In this document: positions 36,239-43,903 of the stretch, in pieces
How positions within the stretch are numbered: position 1 is the first letter of the stretch
Layout of the letters: the number at the start of each line of letters is the position of its first letter
NCBI GenBank assembly: GCA_965249005.1
Contig: CBDFLD010000023.1
Span: forward strand, 124,001-188,000
From: CBDFLD01 sp965249005
GTDB taxonomy: Bacteria > Acidobacteriota > UBA6911
Direction of reading: 5' to 3'
DNA length: 64,000 bases
Notes under the pieces: model-generated
Databases searched by the model: none
What the model was told of the DNA's origin: nothing
Seen by the model: the letters and a program-made list of their open reading frames with translations, nothing else
Program-made: the position numbers and the translations under genes

Positions 36239-37204
36239 TTGAACTCATCTCAGTCTGTGATCCAAGTCACCGACTTGACACGCCGGTTTGGCGAGCTCAC
36301 GGCAGTGGACCATTTGACCCTCACGGTCGAGCGAGGGGAGATTTTTGGCCTGGTCGGTCCGGATGGTGCGGGAAAGACGACGACGCTGAGGCTGATCTGC
36401 GGCCTGCTCGACCCGACACACGGCCAGGTGTCGGTCTGCGGGCTCGATGTCGCGCGAGAGCTTGATTCGGTCAAGGACCAGATCGGCTACATGGCGCAGC
36501 GCTTTGGGCTCTATGTGGACTTGACCGTGGAAGAAAACATGATCTTCTACGGCGAGCTATTCGGCCTTGCCGTTTCCGAACGCGAGGCCCTGATGTCCCG
36601 TCTGTTGAAGATGACGCGGATGGAGCCCTTTCGCAAGCGTGCGGCTGCAAAGCTGTCGGGAGGAATGAAACAAAAGCTCGCCTTGATGTGCACCTTGCTG
36701 CATCGTCCCGAGGTCCTGTTTCTGGACGAGCCGACCAACGGCGTGGATCCCATCTCGCGGCGTGATTTCTGGGCCATATTGTATCAACTGGTCGAGGAGG
36801 GCACGACCGTGGTCGTGACAACGGCGTATCTGGACGAAGCGGAGCGTTGCAACCGCGTGGGCCTGATGCATCGAGGACAAATGATCCAGTGCGACGCGCC
36901 GGACGCGCTCAAGGGCGCAATCGAAGAGGAATGCTACAAAGTCACGACCCCGCGACTCGACGAGGTCCGTGAATACCTCGCGGGCCGCCCGGGTGTGGTG
37001 AGCGTCGAGGCGTTCGGCAGCGAGCTGCATTTGTTTCTTTCACCTGCGCAAGCCTCGTCGGCGCGGTTGTCGGAGGATGCGACGCGACGCGGCTTGGGCC
37101 AGGTACAGATCCAGAGAGTGACGCCGTCACTGGAAGACATCTTCATAGCAATGATTCGGAAAGCGGACAGCGGACAGGGGAAGGCGGAAAGCGGTGAGCG
37201 CTAA
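36239..37204 (+). CDS. ABC-2 exporter ATPase (first of two)
   Basis: 321 aa. Walker A GPDGAGKTTTL (Asp replacing the usual Asn), signature LSGGMKQKLAL, Walker B VLFLDEPTNGVDP and a switch region at VVVTTAYLDEAERCNR. TTG start, supported by GGAGGG five bases upstream. Its C-terminus (KADSGQGKAESGER) is encoded by a 7-bp repeat array that continues into the next gene, and the two genes overlap by 11 bases. In E. coli YbhF both ATPase domains are in one polypeptide; here they are separate. Confidence 0.92.
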   Translation: MNSSQSVIQVTDLTRRFGELTAVDHLTLTVERGEIFGLVGPDGAGKTTTLRLICGLLDPTHGQVSVCGLDVARELDSVKDQIGYMAQRFGLYVDLTVEENMIFYGELFGLAVSEREALMSRLLKMTRMEPFRKRAAAKLSGGMKQKLALMCTLLHRPEVLFLDEPTNGVDPISRRDFWAILYQLVEEGTTVVVTTAYLDEAERCNRVGLMHRGQMIQCDAPDALKGAIEEECYKVTTPRLDEVREYLAGRPGVVSVEAFGSELHLFLSPAQASSARLSEDATRRGLGQVQIQRVTPSLEDIFIAMIRKADSGQGKAESGER

Positions 37205-37213
37205 GCGATACGC
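37158..37213. repeat. 7-bp tandem repeat array crossing two overlapping coding regions
   Basis: Eight in-register heptamers on the plus strand (GGAAAGC, GGACAGC, GGACAGG, GGAAGGC, GGAAAGC, GGTGAGC, GCTAAGC, GATACGC), the reverse-complement sense of the arrays at 2592 and 4352. It spans the 3' end of the first ATPase gene, the GTG start and the first codons of the second. Confidence 0.65.
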
Positions 37214-38141
37214 CGTCGAAGTCAAAGAGCTGGTCAAGAAGTTTGGAGACTTCGTTGCCGTCGACCGGATTTCTCTGGCTGTCGAGGCCGGAGAGATATT
37301 CGGATTCCTCGGTCCCAACGGCGCCGGAAAATCGACTGCGATACGGATTCTTTGTGGCTTGCTCGCGCCAACCGAAGGGCATGCCTTCGTCGGCGGGCTG
37401 GACGTGGCCGAAGAATCGGAGAAGATTCGCACCAGAATCGGTTACATGTCGCAGAGGTTCTCCCTCTATGACGACCTCACGATTTCAGAGAACATCGATT
37501 TCTTTAGTGGCGTCTATCGGGTGCCAGGGAACATCCGCGGGGAACGCAAACAGTATGTTCTCGAAATGGCCGGATTGCAGGATCGAAAAGACACCATGAC
37601 GCGTCACTTGTCAGGTGGATGGAAACAGCGCCTCGCGCTTGGCTGTGCCATCTTGCACCAGCCACCCATTCTTTTCCTGGACGAGCCCACTTCCGGTGTG
37701 GATCCGATTGCGCGTCGAACCTTCTGGTCTCTGATCTACCAGCTCTCCGAGGAAGGTCACACCATCTTTGTGACCACCCACTACATGGACGAGGCGGAGC
37801 ACTGTCATCGCCTCGCCTTGATGCACCGGGGGCGGATCATCGCGCTGGGGGCTCCGAAGGATCTCAGAGATCAGCTGCCTGCTCACGGTTTGATTGCCCT
37901 GCATTGCTCGAGCCCCTACGAAGCCATGAAGCTATTGTTGCCCGAGACTTGGATCCAGGACGTCGCGGTCTTTGGCGCCGGACTTCATGTGACGGTCGAT
38001 GATCCTCAGGCCGGCGCGCCTCAGGTTCGAGAACTCCTGGAGCGGCGACAGATCCAGATCCAGCGCCTCGAAGTCATTTCCCGTTCGATGGAAGACGTCT
38101 TTGTCGCCATGATCGGAGAAGAGGAGCGGAAGGCGTCATGA
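37194..38141 (+). CDS. ABC-2 exporter ATPase (second of two)
   Basis: 315 aa. Canonical Walker A GPNGAGKSTAIR, signature LSGGWKQRLAL, Walker B ILFLDEPTSGVDP, and a HYMDEAEHCHR switch. GTG start inside the preceding gene and inside a heptamer repeat; the reading frame after the first residues (KRYAVEVKELVKKFGDF) is clearly ATPase-like. It overlaps the permease gene downstream by 4 bases (ATGA), so all four cytoplasmic-membrane components are translationally linked. Confidence 0.92.
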   Translation: MSAKRYAVEVKELVKKFGDFVAVDRISLAVEAGEIFGFLGPNGAGKSTAIRILCGLLAPTEGHAFVGGLDVAEESEKIRTRIGYMSQRFSLYDDLTISENIDFFSGVYRVPGNIRGERKQYVLEMAGLQDRKDTMTRHLSGGWKQRLALGCAILHQPPILFLDEPTSGVDPIARRTFWSLIYQLSEEGHTIFVTTHYMDEAEHCHRLALMHRGRIIALGAPKDLRDQLPAHGLIALHCSSPYEAMKLLLPETWIQDVAVFGAGLHVTVDDPQAGAPQVRELLERRQIQIQRLEVISRSMEDVFVAMIGEEERKAS

Positions 38142-39271
38142 AACTGCGCCGCACGCGAGCCATCGCCTGGAAAGAGTTTTTGCACATTGCCCGGGATCCC
38201 CGGAGCATGGTGATGGCGCTGGCAGTTCCGCTCTTGATGCTCCTCATGTTCGGGTACGCCTTGACCTTGGACGTGGACCGTATCCCGACGGTTGTCTACG
38301 ACGCGGATCAGAGCGCCGAGAGCCGCGAGCTGATATCCCGTTTTGAAGGGTCCCGATACTTCGATGTGCTCGGATCGGTTGCAAATCACAAGACGATAGA
38401 ACGCATGATCGATAGCGGTGAGTGTCTGCTGGGGCTCGTGGTGGCCGAGGACTACGCACGGTCTCTATCGTCGAACGAGCAGGCCAAGGTCCAGTTGTTG
38501 CTGGACGGGAGCGACTCCAACACTGCTTCCATCGCGCTGGGATACGCGAACGCGCTCATCGGGACGATCAACCAGCAGGTTCGCACCCGGGCGCAGGACC
38601 GAAGAGGGCAGGGGAGCAGCCAGCCCCCACTCGAGGGGCGCCTCCGGATTTGGTACAACAGCGACCTGGAGTCGAAGAACTATATCGTCCCGGGCCTGAC
38701 CGCCGTGATCCTCATGATCATTGCGGCCTTGCTGACCAGCTTGACCATCGCCCGGGAATGGGAAACGGGAACGATGGAGCAGCTCTTGTCGACTCCTCTG
38801 CGGGCGCCGGAACTGGTGCTGGGGAAAATGCTGGCGTACTTCGGTCTCGGAGTCGTCGACATGTTCATTGCCCTGTTCGTGGGCGTTGTGATTTTCGAGG
38901 TTCCACTGCGGGGCAACATCTTCTTTCTTATCGCCACCAGCTGCATCTTTCTGGTCGGGGCGCTCTTCTGGGGCATCATGATCTCCGCCTCGACCCGGTC
39001 TCAGTTGGTCGCGTACCAGCTTGGCCTGTTGACGTCGTTTCTTCCCGCTTTTCTACTCTCCGGCTTCATTTTCGCGGTTGAGGACATGCCGGCCGTGATA
39101 CAGGCCGTTTCCTATGTTTTTCCTGCGCGATACTTCGTAACCATCTTGCAAGGGGTGTTCCTCCGAGGCGTCGGGCTCGAGATTCTCGGGTTCGAGGTTG
39201 CGCTCCTGGTGACCTATGCTGTCCTGGTCTTCGCTATCGCGACGCGCCAGTTGAAACAGAAAATTGCGTAG
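38138..39271 (+). CDS. ABC-2 type permease (YbhS-like)
   Basis: 377 aa. Topology of the ABC2_membrane_3 family: one N-terminal helix (SMVMALAVPLLMLLMFGYAL), a large periplasmic domain (about 45-180) and five C-terminal helices. Conserved signatures include WYNSDLESKNYIVPGL and EWETGTMEQLLSTPLR. ATG overlaps the stop codon of the upstream ATPase. Partner of the permease at 39287. Confidence 0.9.
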   Translation: MKLRRTRAIAWKEFLHIARDPRSMVMALAVPLLMLLMFGYALTLDVDRIPTVVYDADQSAESRELISRFEGSRYFDVLGSVANHKTIERMIDSGECLLGLVVAEDYARSLSSNEQAKVQLLLDGSDSNTASIALGYANALIGTINQQVRTRAQDRRGQGSSQPPLEGRLRIWYNSDLESKNYIVPGLTAVILMIIAALLTSLTIAREWETGTMEQLLSTPLRAPELVLGKMLAYFGLGVVDMFIALFVGVVIFEVPLRGNIFFLIATSCIFLVGALFWGIMISASTRSQLVAYQLGLLTSFLPAFLLSGFIFAVEDMPAVIQAVSYVFPARYFVTILQGVFLRGVGLEILGFEVALLVTYAVLVFAIATRQLKQKIA

Positions 39272-39286
39272 AGCGGTACTCAATCT

Positions 39287-40453
39287 ATGTGGGAGAGAAC
39301 GAAAGAGATCATCCGAAAGGAATTCCGGCAGTCGCTCCGGGATCCGCGTATGCGCGTGCTGCTTCTGGCGCCGCCGCTCATCCAGCTTCTCATCTTCGGT
39401 TATGCGGTCAACCTGGACGTGGAGCACACACGGATTGGCTGGATCGACATGGACGACTCGCCTGAAAGCCGGGAGTTGAGGTCGGCCTTCGAGGCCTCGT
39501 CCTATTTCCAGATCGAAGCTTCTGTGTCCAGCCGCGGTACCAAGGAGAGTTATCGCTCACTGGACAAGGGTACGATCCAAGCGATCGTGCAGGTGCTACC
39601 CGCTTTTTCCCGTCAGCTGCATCGAGAAGGGAAGATGGCGACGATCCAGATTCTGGTCGACGGCACGAATTCTAATACGGCGGGAATCGTCGCCAACTAC
39701 GCCTCGCAGGTGGTATCGGCCTACACGACCCGCGTCGAATCGGAACGGCGGAACGCTCGTATCATGGCAAGGACTGGGGGAGCAACGGGTCCGCCCCGTA
39801 TGAACCTCCCGCGCATTTCCGTCGAGAGCCGCGTCTGGTTCAATCCAAACGTCAAGAGCCGGAATTATTTTGTTCCCGGGATCGTGGTGAACATCATCGC
39901 CCTGGTGACCATCATGTTGACCGCGATGAGCATCGTGCGCGAAAAAGAGATCGGCACCATGGAGCAGCTCATGGTGACTCCGATCCGGCCGATCGAATTG
40001 ATGGTGGGCAAGATGTGTCCCTTTGCGATGATCGGATTGATCGATGTCGCCCTGATCACGGCCGCCGCGCTGATTATTTTTCGCATTCCATTTCGAGGCA
40101 GCGCTCTGACCCTGTTCGGTTGTGCGAGTTTGTTCATCCTCACGACTCTGGGCGTCGGCCTTTTCATCTCTACCGTCTCGCGAACCCAGCAGCAAGCCAT
40201 GATGTCGTCGTTTTTCTTTTTCATGCCGGCCTTCATGCTCAGCGGTTTTGCCTTTCCGATTCGAAATATGCCGGAGTGGGTGCAGTACACCACCTTCTTG
40301 AATCCCTTGCGCTACTTCATGGAGATTGTTCGGGGAGTGTTCTTGAAGGGAGTAGGCCTAGAGTATCTCTGGCCCCAGGCGCTGACCCTGGCTGTCTTCG
40401 GTGTGGTCACCTTGTTGCTGAGTGCGCTTCGTTTTCGAAAGCGTTTGGATTGA
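39287..40453 (+). CDS. ABC-2 type permease (YbhR-like)
   Basis: 388 aa, homologous in layout to the previous gene: N-terminal helix (VLLLAPPLIQLLIFGYAVNL), periplasmic domain and C-terminal helices, with WFNPNVKSRNYFVPGI and EKEIGTMEQLMVTPIRPIE. Fifteen bases after the first permease. The pair should form the heterodimeric membrane channel of the exporter. The 3' end is convergent with the SHMT-like gene, 15 bases away. Confidence 0.9.
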   Translation: MWERTKEIIRKEFRQSLRDPRMRVLLLAPPLIQLLIFGYAVNLDVEHTRIGWIDMDDSPESRELRSAFEASSYFQIEASVSSRGTKESYRSLDKGTIQAIVQVLPAFSRQLHREGKMATIQILVDGTNSNTAGIVANYASQVVSAYTTRVESERRNARIMARTGGATGPPRMNLPRISVESRVWFNPNVKSRNYFVPGIVVNIIALVTIMLTAMSIVREKEIGTMEQLMVTPIRPIELMVGKMCPFAMIGLIDVALITAAALIIFRIPFRGSALTLFGCASLFILTTLGVGLFISTVSRTQQQAMMSSFFFFMPAFMLSGFAFPIRNMPEWVQYTTFLNPLRYFMEIVRGVFLKGVGLEYLWPQALTLAVFGVVTLLLSALRFRKRLD

Positions 40454-40468
40454 GTCTTGCTGTTTCGT

Positions 40469-41836
40469 TCAACCGCCGGAGTGCTGGGGGCCCGCTGAAG
40501 GATAGTGTGGAATCGGGAAGGATTCACAAAGCTTGGAAACTTCCTGGTTGAATCCATCTCTCGCAGCGGGAGGCAGACGATAGTCCCGATCGTCTCGGAT
40601 CTCGACGGACGACAGGATCCGGTCCACGATGTCCGTGCATTGGATCATTTCGGCTGGCCCCATGTTTCGCAGCGCCAGTGAGTTCGTTCCCAAACGCAAT
40701 CCACTTGTGACGAAAGCACTCTTGGTATCCCCCGCGATGCGGTTCTTGTTGACGATGATACTGCATTCCTCGAGGGCTTGTTCTGCGAGCAAGCCCGTCA
40801 TGTGCTTGGACGCGAGAATATCGATCAGCACCATATGGTTGTCGGTGCCACCTGTCAGGACTACGTAATCCTTCTGGATGAAGGCTCGAGCAAGCGCTCG
40901 AGCATCCGAAACCACGAGTTGTACCAGGTCACGAAACTCAGGCTGCGTGACGCGGGCCAGAGCCCTCGCCTTGGCCGCGATCGCCGCCAGATGGGGCGTC
41001 CCCTGGGAAAAGGGAAAGACCGCCCGCTGGATCAGTTGCTCCAGAGTTCGTTTGCCGTCCGGAGCCGGTGCTTTATGGTCTTTGCCGATCAGAATCAGAC
41101 CTCCCCTCGGCCCATAGAGTTGCTTGTAGGTGCTTGTGGTCGTGAAGTGCGCCCAGTCGATCGGGCTGGGATGCATGCCGCCCACGATCAATCCGGCGAT
41201 GTGGGAAACGTCTGCGAGGACATACGCTCCCACGGAGTCGGCGATCTCTCGGAAACGCTTGAAGTCGATGATTCTCGGGTAGGCGCTGGCTCCACAGATG
41301 AGGAGTCGGGGCCTGTGCTCTGCGGTGAGTCGGGCAACTTGATCGTAGTCGATGCGTCCCTCAGAATCGAGTCCGTATCCGATGGCATTGAAATACCGGC
41401 CGACGGCCGACGCGGGTGACCCGTGAGTCAGGTGTCCGCCGGCATTCAGCTCCAATCCAAGGATAGTGTCTCCCGGTTTCAGCAGACTGAATATGACAGT
41501 TGTGTTGGCGGTCGTGCCTGAATGGGGTTGGACGTTCGCGTATTGGGCCTGAAACGCCGCCTTGGCTCGGTCTATTGCGAGCCGTTCGATTTCATCCACG
41601 ACGGCGCATCCCGCGTGGAAACGTGCGCCAGGGTATCCTTCCGTGGTCACGTTGGTTGTGGCTGTCGCTTCGCAGACCAACACGGAGGGATCGGCGATAC
41701 TGGAGGCCGCTACCATGTACAGAGTCTGAGCCTGTCGCTCCGACTCACGTTCGAGCAACTGATGGAGCGCCGGATCGTCTTGTTCGAGACGTGCGAGACC
41801 CCGTCGGGTCATTTCATCGAGGTTGCTTCGGGGCAT
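40469..41836 (-). CDS. Serine hydroxymethyltransferase-family PLP enzyme, divergent
   Basis: 455 aa, clearly SHMT-like (TEGYPGARFHAG, AIDRAKAAF, YANVQPHSG, GGHLTHGSPAS, TYKQLYGPRGGL with PLP lysine K238). Several residues that contact substrate or cofactor in E. coli GlyA differ: S35 aligns with A44, Y55 with T64, Y65 with H74 and H228 with Y237, whereas the catalytic Glu57 equivalent (E66) is kept. This suggests altered substrate use, for example an alpha-substituted serine, rather than the housekeeping enzyme. The start ATG has no ribosome binding site and lies 14 bases from a repeat element. Confidence 0.8.
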   Translation of the reverse strand: MPRSNLDEMTRRGLARLEQDDPALHQLLERESERQAQTLYMVAASSIADPSVLVCEATATTNVTTEGYPGARFHAGCAVVDEIERLAIDRAKAAFQAQYANVQPHSGTTANTTVIFSLLKPGDTILGLELNAGGHLTHGSPASAVGRYFNAIGYGLDSEGRIDYDQVARLTAEHRPRLLICGASAYPRIIDFKRFREIADSVGAYVLADVSHIAGLIVGGMHPSPIDWAHFTTTSTYKQLYGPRGGLILIGKDHKAPAPDGKRTLEQLIQRAVFPFSQGTPHLAAIAAKARALARVTQPEFRDLVQLVVSDARALARAFIQKDYVVLTGGTDNHMVLIDILASKHMTGLLAEQALEECSIIVNKNRIAGDTKSAFVTSGLRLGTNSLALRNMGPAEMIQCTDIVDRILSSVEIRDDRDYRLPPAARDGFNQEVSKLCESFPIPHYPSAGPQHSGG

Positions 41837-41871
41837 GTTTTTTGTTTTAGAGCTTTCAGCTGTCAGCGACT

Positions 41872-41892
41872 GACCGGCGCGCTGCGCCGGTC
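41872..41892. repeat. GCGC hairpin A
   Basis: GACCGGCGC, loop GCT, GCGCCGGTC, a perfect 9-bp stem. Related hairpins: B at 42191-42211, C at 43861-43879. Confidence 0.7.
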
Positions 41893-42190
41893 ACTTGGGA
41901 ACGTAACTGCACTGCACAGCCTGAAAAACGTGGTTCTTGGCGATTTGCTAAGTTACACATATAACAGCAGATCCGTGAGCAGTTACTGGAGAGCTTTCAG
42001 CTCTCAATCTCCTATTTTTGTGTAGCACCCAATTGGCGGGCAAGGGCTTGTGACTAGCCCGAGGCCAAGAACGCGTAGTCGATAATGGCTCTTAAGTAAC
42101 TGCTCGCGGATCTGCTGCTATGCGTGTAACTTAGCAAATCGTCAAAAACCACATTTTTTCACGGTGCGCTGCGCAGTTACGTTCCCAAGC

Positions 42191-42211
42191 GACTGGCGCG
42201 TTGCGCCAGTC
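42191..42211. repeat. GCGC hairpin B
   Basis: GACTGGCGC, loop GTT, GCGCCAGTC, a perfect 9-bp stem in the right arm of the large inverted repeat. Differs from hairpin A by a paired C:G to T:A change. Confidence 0.7.
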
Positions 42212-42237
42212 AGCGCTGAAAGCTCTCAAGAAACTAA

Positions 42238-43608
42238 TCATGTTAGTGCTGTAGATGGAACCAGTTGCATGTTGAGCTGTTTGGCCTTTTTCTTAAGGTA
42301 TCGGAGTTGTTGTTCCTGGTACTTGGACTCATAGTATTGCGCTCCTTTGTCTGCGTATTGCTGGCCGTATTTGAGCATGCGATAGATAATTCGTGCGAGT
42401 TTATGAGCGATGGCGGTAATGGCCTTGGCGGGACCCAAGCGGGCGCGGAGACGTCGGTAGTTGGCCCCTAGGGCACTTTTACTGTGCCGGAGTGTTGAGG
42501 CAGCCATCCGGAGGGCATGGGCGGTGCGGTTTTTGACTTGCTTGGTCCCTCGTCTAATTACCTTGCCGCCACTGATGGCATTGCAGGGTGCCAGTGCCAA
42601 CCAGGCGGCGAAGTGCTTCTCAGTTTTCCAGGGGCTTATATCGACTCCGACTTCGGCGATGACGGTAGAAGCGGTCATGACATCGATGCCGTCCACGGAA
42701 GTAAGATCGACACCGGTAATGCGATACAGTTCGGAGCGTAGGTCAAACTGGGGAGCGTTTCCGCGAGGTTTCGATCCCTTGCGTCCCGGCAATGGATGAG
42801 TTTGGGTATCAGCCTTGTTGTTGAAGGTTTGGATATGGGCATGGATGGCTCTGTCACAGTCAGCGATTTTACTCTGGTAGGTCTCGTACATTTGCAGAGA
42901 CTGACCGAGGACAAAGAGCAATTCTTGGCGCCAGTCGCCGTGGAGACTTTTGGCAATAAGATCTCGGCCCGATCGGATTCGGGGGTGTTTGAGTTGAGCG
43001 AGTTTGTCAGGGTCTCGTTCGCCGTCGAGGATAGCACGAATGATTGCGAGTCCCGTGACACCACTGATGTCGCTGATGACGTTGGCGAGTTGGATATTCA
43101 TTTCTGTCAGAGCTTTTTGCATGTGTTGAATACAGGTACTGGCTGATTTGACGAGATTATCTCGCTGACGCCAGTAGGTTCGAAGCACACAGATCTCGTT
43201 TGGAGGACGATAGGAATTCTTGAGCAGTCCGAAAGTCTCGAGCTTTTGCAGCCATTGACAATCCTTCACGTCGCTCTTACGTCCGGGGACCTTCTGGACA
43301 TCGTGAGCGTTGACCAACTTGACGGTGAAGCCGCGAGCGTCCAGGACTTGATATAAAGGAATCCAATAACTGCCGGTGGACTCCATGACGACTGTGTCGA
43401 TATCGCAGGATTTCAGCCACTTGGCCAACCGATGCAGATCAGCCGTAAAGCACTCGAATCGACGGACCGGTTCAGAATCACGGTCTTGTGGCACGGCAAC
43501 ATAGTGTTGGGCATTTCCAACGTCGATGCCTGCAACATTGAGATTGAGTGGAGGGAAGGTAAAAGGATTTCGTTTCGATTTGGATCGTGATTTTCGATGT
43601 CTTGGCAT
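42238..43608 (-). CDS. IS110-family transposase (DEDD recombinase)
   Basis: 456 aa from the ATG at 43606-43608, preceded by TTAAGGAG; the 56 extra codons to 43776 have no ribosome binding site. N-terminal RuvC-like DEDD domain: VAGIDVGNAQHYVAV (Asp), VMESTGSYWIPLYQ (Glu) and KSDVKDCQWLQ (Asp pair). C-terminal Transposase_20 part: ITGVDLTSVDGIDVMTAS, with the conserved Ser near ASTVIAEVG, then FAAWLALAP and an Arg/Lys-rich end. IS110 recombinases are guided by a bridge RNA from a non-coding end. Confidence 0.95.
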   Translation of the reverse strand: MPRHRKSRSKSKRNPFTFPPLNLNVAGIDVGNAQHYVAVPQDRDSEPVRRFECFTADLHRLAKWLKSCDIDTVVMESTGSYWIPLYQVLDARGFTVKLVNAHDVQKVPGRKSDVKDCQWLQKLETFGLLKNSYRPPNEICVLRTYWRQRDNLVKSASTCIQHMQKALTEMNIQLANVISDISGVTGLAIIRAILDGERDPDKLAQLKHPRIRSGRDLIAKSLHGDWRQELLFVLGQSLQMYETYQSKIADCDRAIHAHIQTFNNKADTQTHPLPGRKGSKPRGNAPQFDLRSELYRITGVDLTSVDGIDVMTASTVIAEVGVDISPWKTEKHFAAWLALAPCNAISGGKVIRRGTKQVKNRTAHALRMAASTLRHSKSALGANYRRLRARLGPAKAITAIAHKLARIIYRMLKYGQQYADKGAQYYESKYQEQQLRYLKKKAKQLNMQLVPSTALT

Positions 43609-43860
43609 AGAATTTAATCTCCTTAACGGTTGGGGGCTCGGCCCGGTTGCGGAAGGGTTTAAAAACCTCTCAAACGGGGTCGAGCTTCCGTCCATCAAGG
43701 AACGAGAATCACGCCACCAAACAAGTGACCGCCAAAGAACCGGAACCACGCTGAAAGACGGGCATAGAAGCACCAATGCTCTGTCGGTTTTAACTGCCGA
43801 GCCTCATCCCAGCATGATGGCACGCAATGAACTTCTGGCGGCCAGTTTCTTTTGCAAGTA

Positions 43861-43879
43861 ACTAGCGCCCCGCGCTAGT
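43861..43879. repeat. GCGC hairpin C
   Basis: ACTAGCGC, loop CCC, GCGCTAGT, an 8-bp perfect stem, followed by GGGTCGCTGAAAGCT, the reverse complement of a sequence (AGCTTTCAGC ... GTCAGCGAC) that also flanks hairpin A on the far side of the element. Confidence 0.65.
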
Positions 43880-43903
43880 GGGTCGCTGAAAGCTGACCGC
43901 TCC

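Larger units (their letters stand above)
41851..42230. repeat. Large imperfect inverted repeat containing internal hairpins
   Basis: Left arm about 41851-41988 and right arm about 42095-42230 are alignable over some 130 bases as reverse complements (shared blocks CTTGGGAACGTAACTGC, GATTTGCTAAGTTACAC, AGCAGATCCG, GAGCAGTTACT). The unpaired centre is about 105 bases. Each arm contains a short perfect hairpin (41872-41892 and 42191-42211). It fills the 401-base gene-free stretch between the SHMT-like gene and the IS110 transposase. Confidence 0.75.
41851..43890. mobile_element. IS110-family insertion with hairpin-bearing flanks, ends unresolved
   Basis: The transposase gene is flanked by about 390 bases downstream (inverted repeat with hairpins A and B) and about 250 bases upstream ending in hairpin C. 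IS110 elements lack terminal inverted repeats in the usual sense, so the exact ends cannot be set by eye. The upstream stretch 43609-43860 is non-coding and contains short self-complementary segments; it is the likeliest place for a bridge RNA if this is an IS110-group (not IS1111-group) element. Confidence 0.45.

Noticed and set aside
36199..36263. Direct repeat of TCTGTGATCCAA at 36199 and 36252
   Set aside because: One copy is in the leader and the other in the first codons of the ATPase gene; only 12 bases match and no further structure supports a regulatory or mobile role.
43609..43776. N-terminal extension of the IS110 transposase
   Set aside because: The 56 extra codons have no ribosome binding site, while the ATG at 43608 has TTAAGGAG and begins a normal basic IS110 N-terminus.
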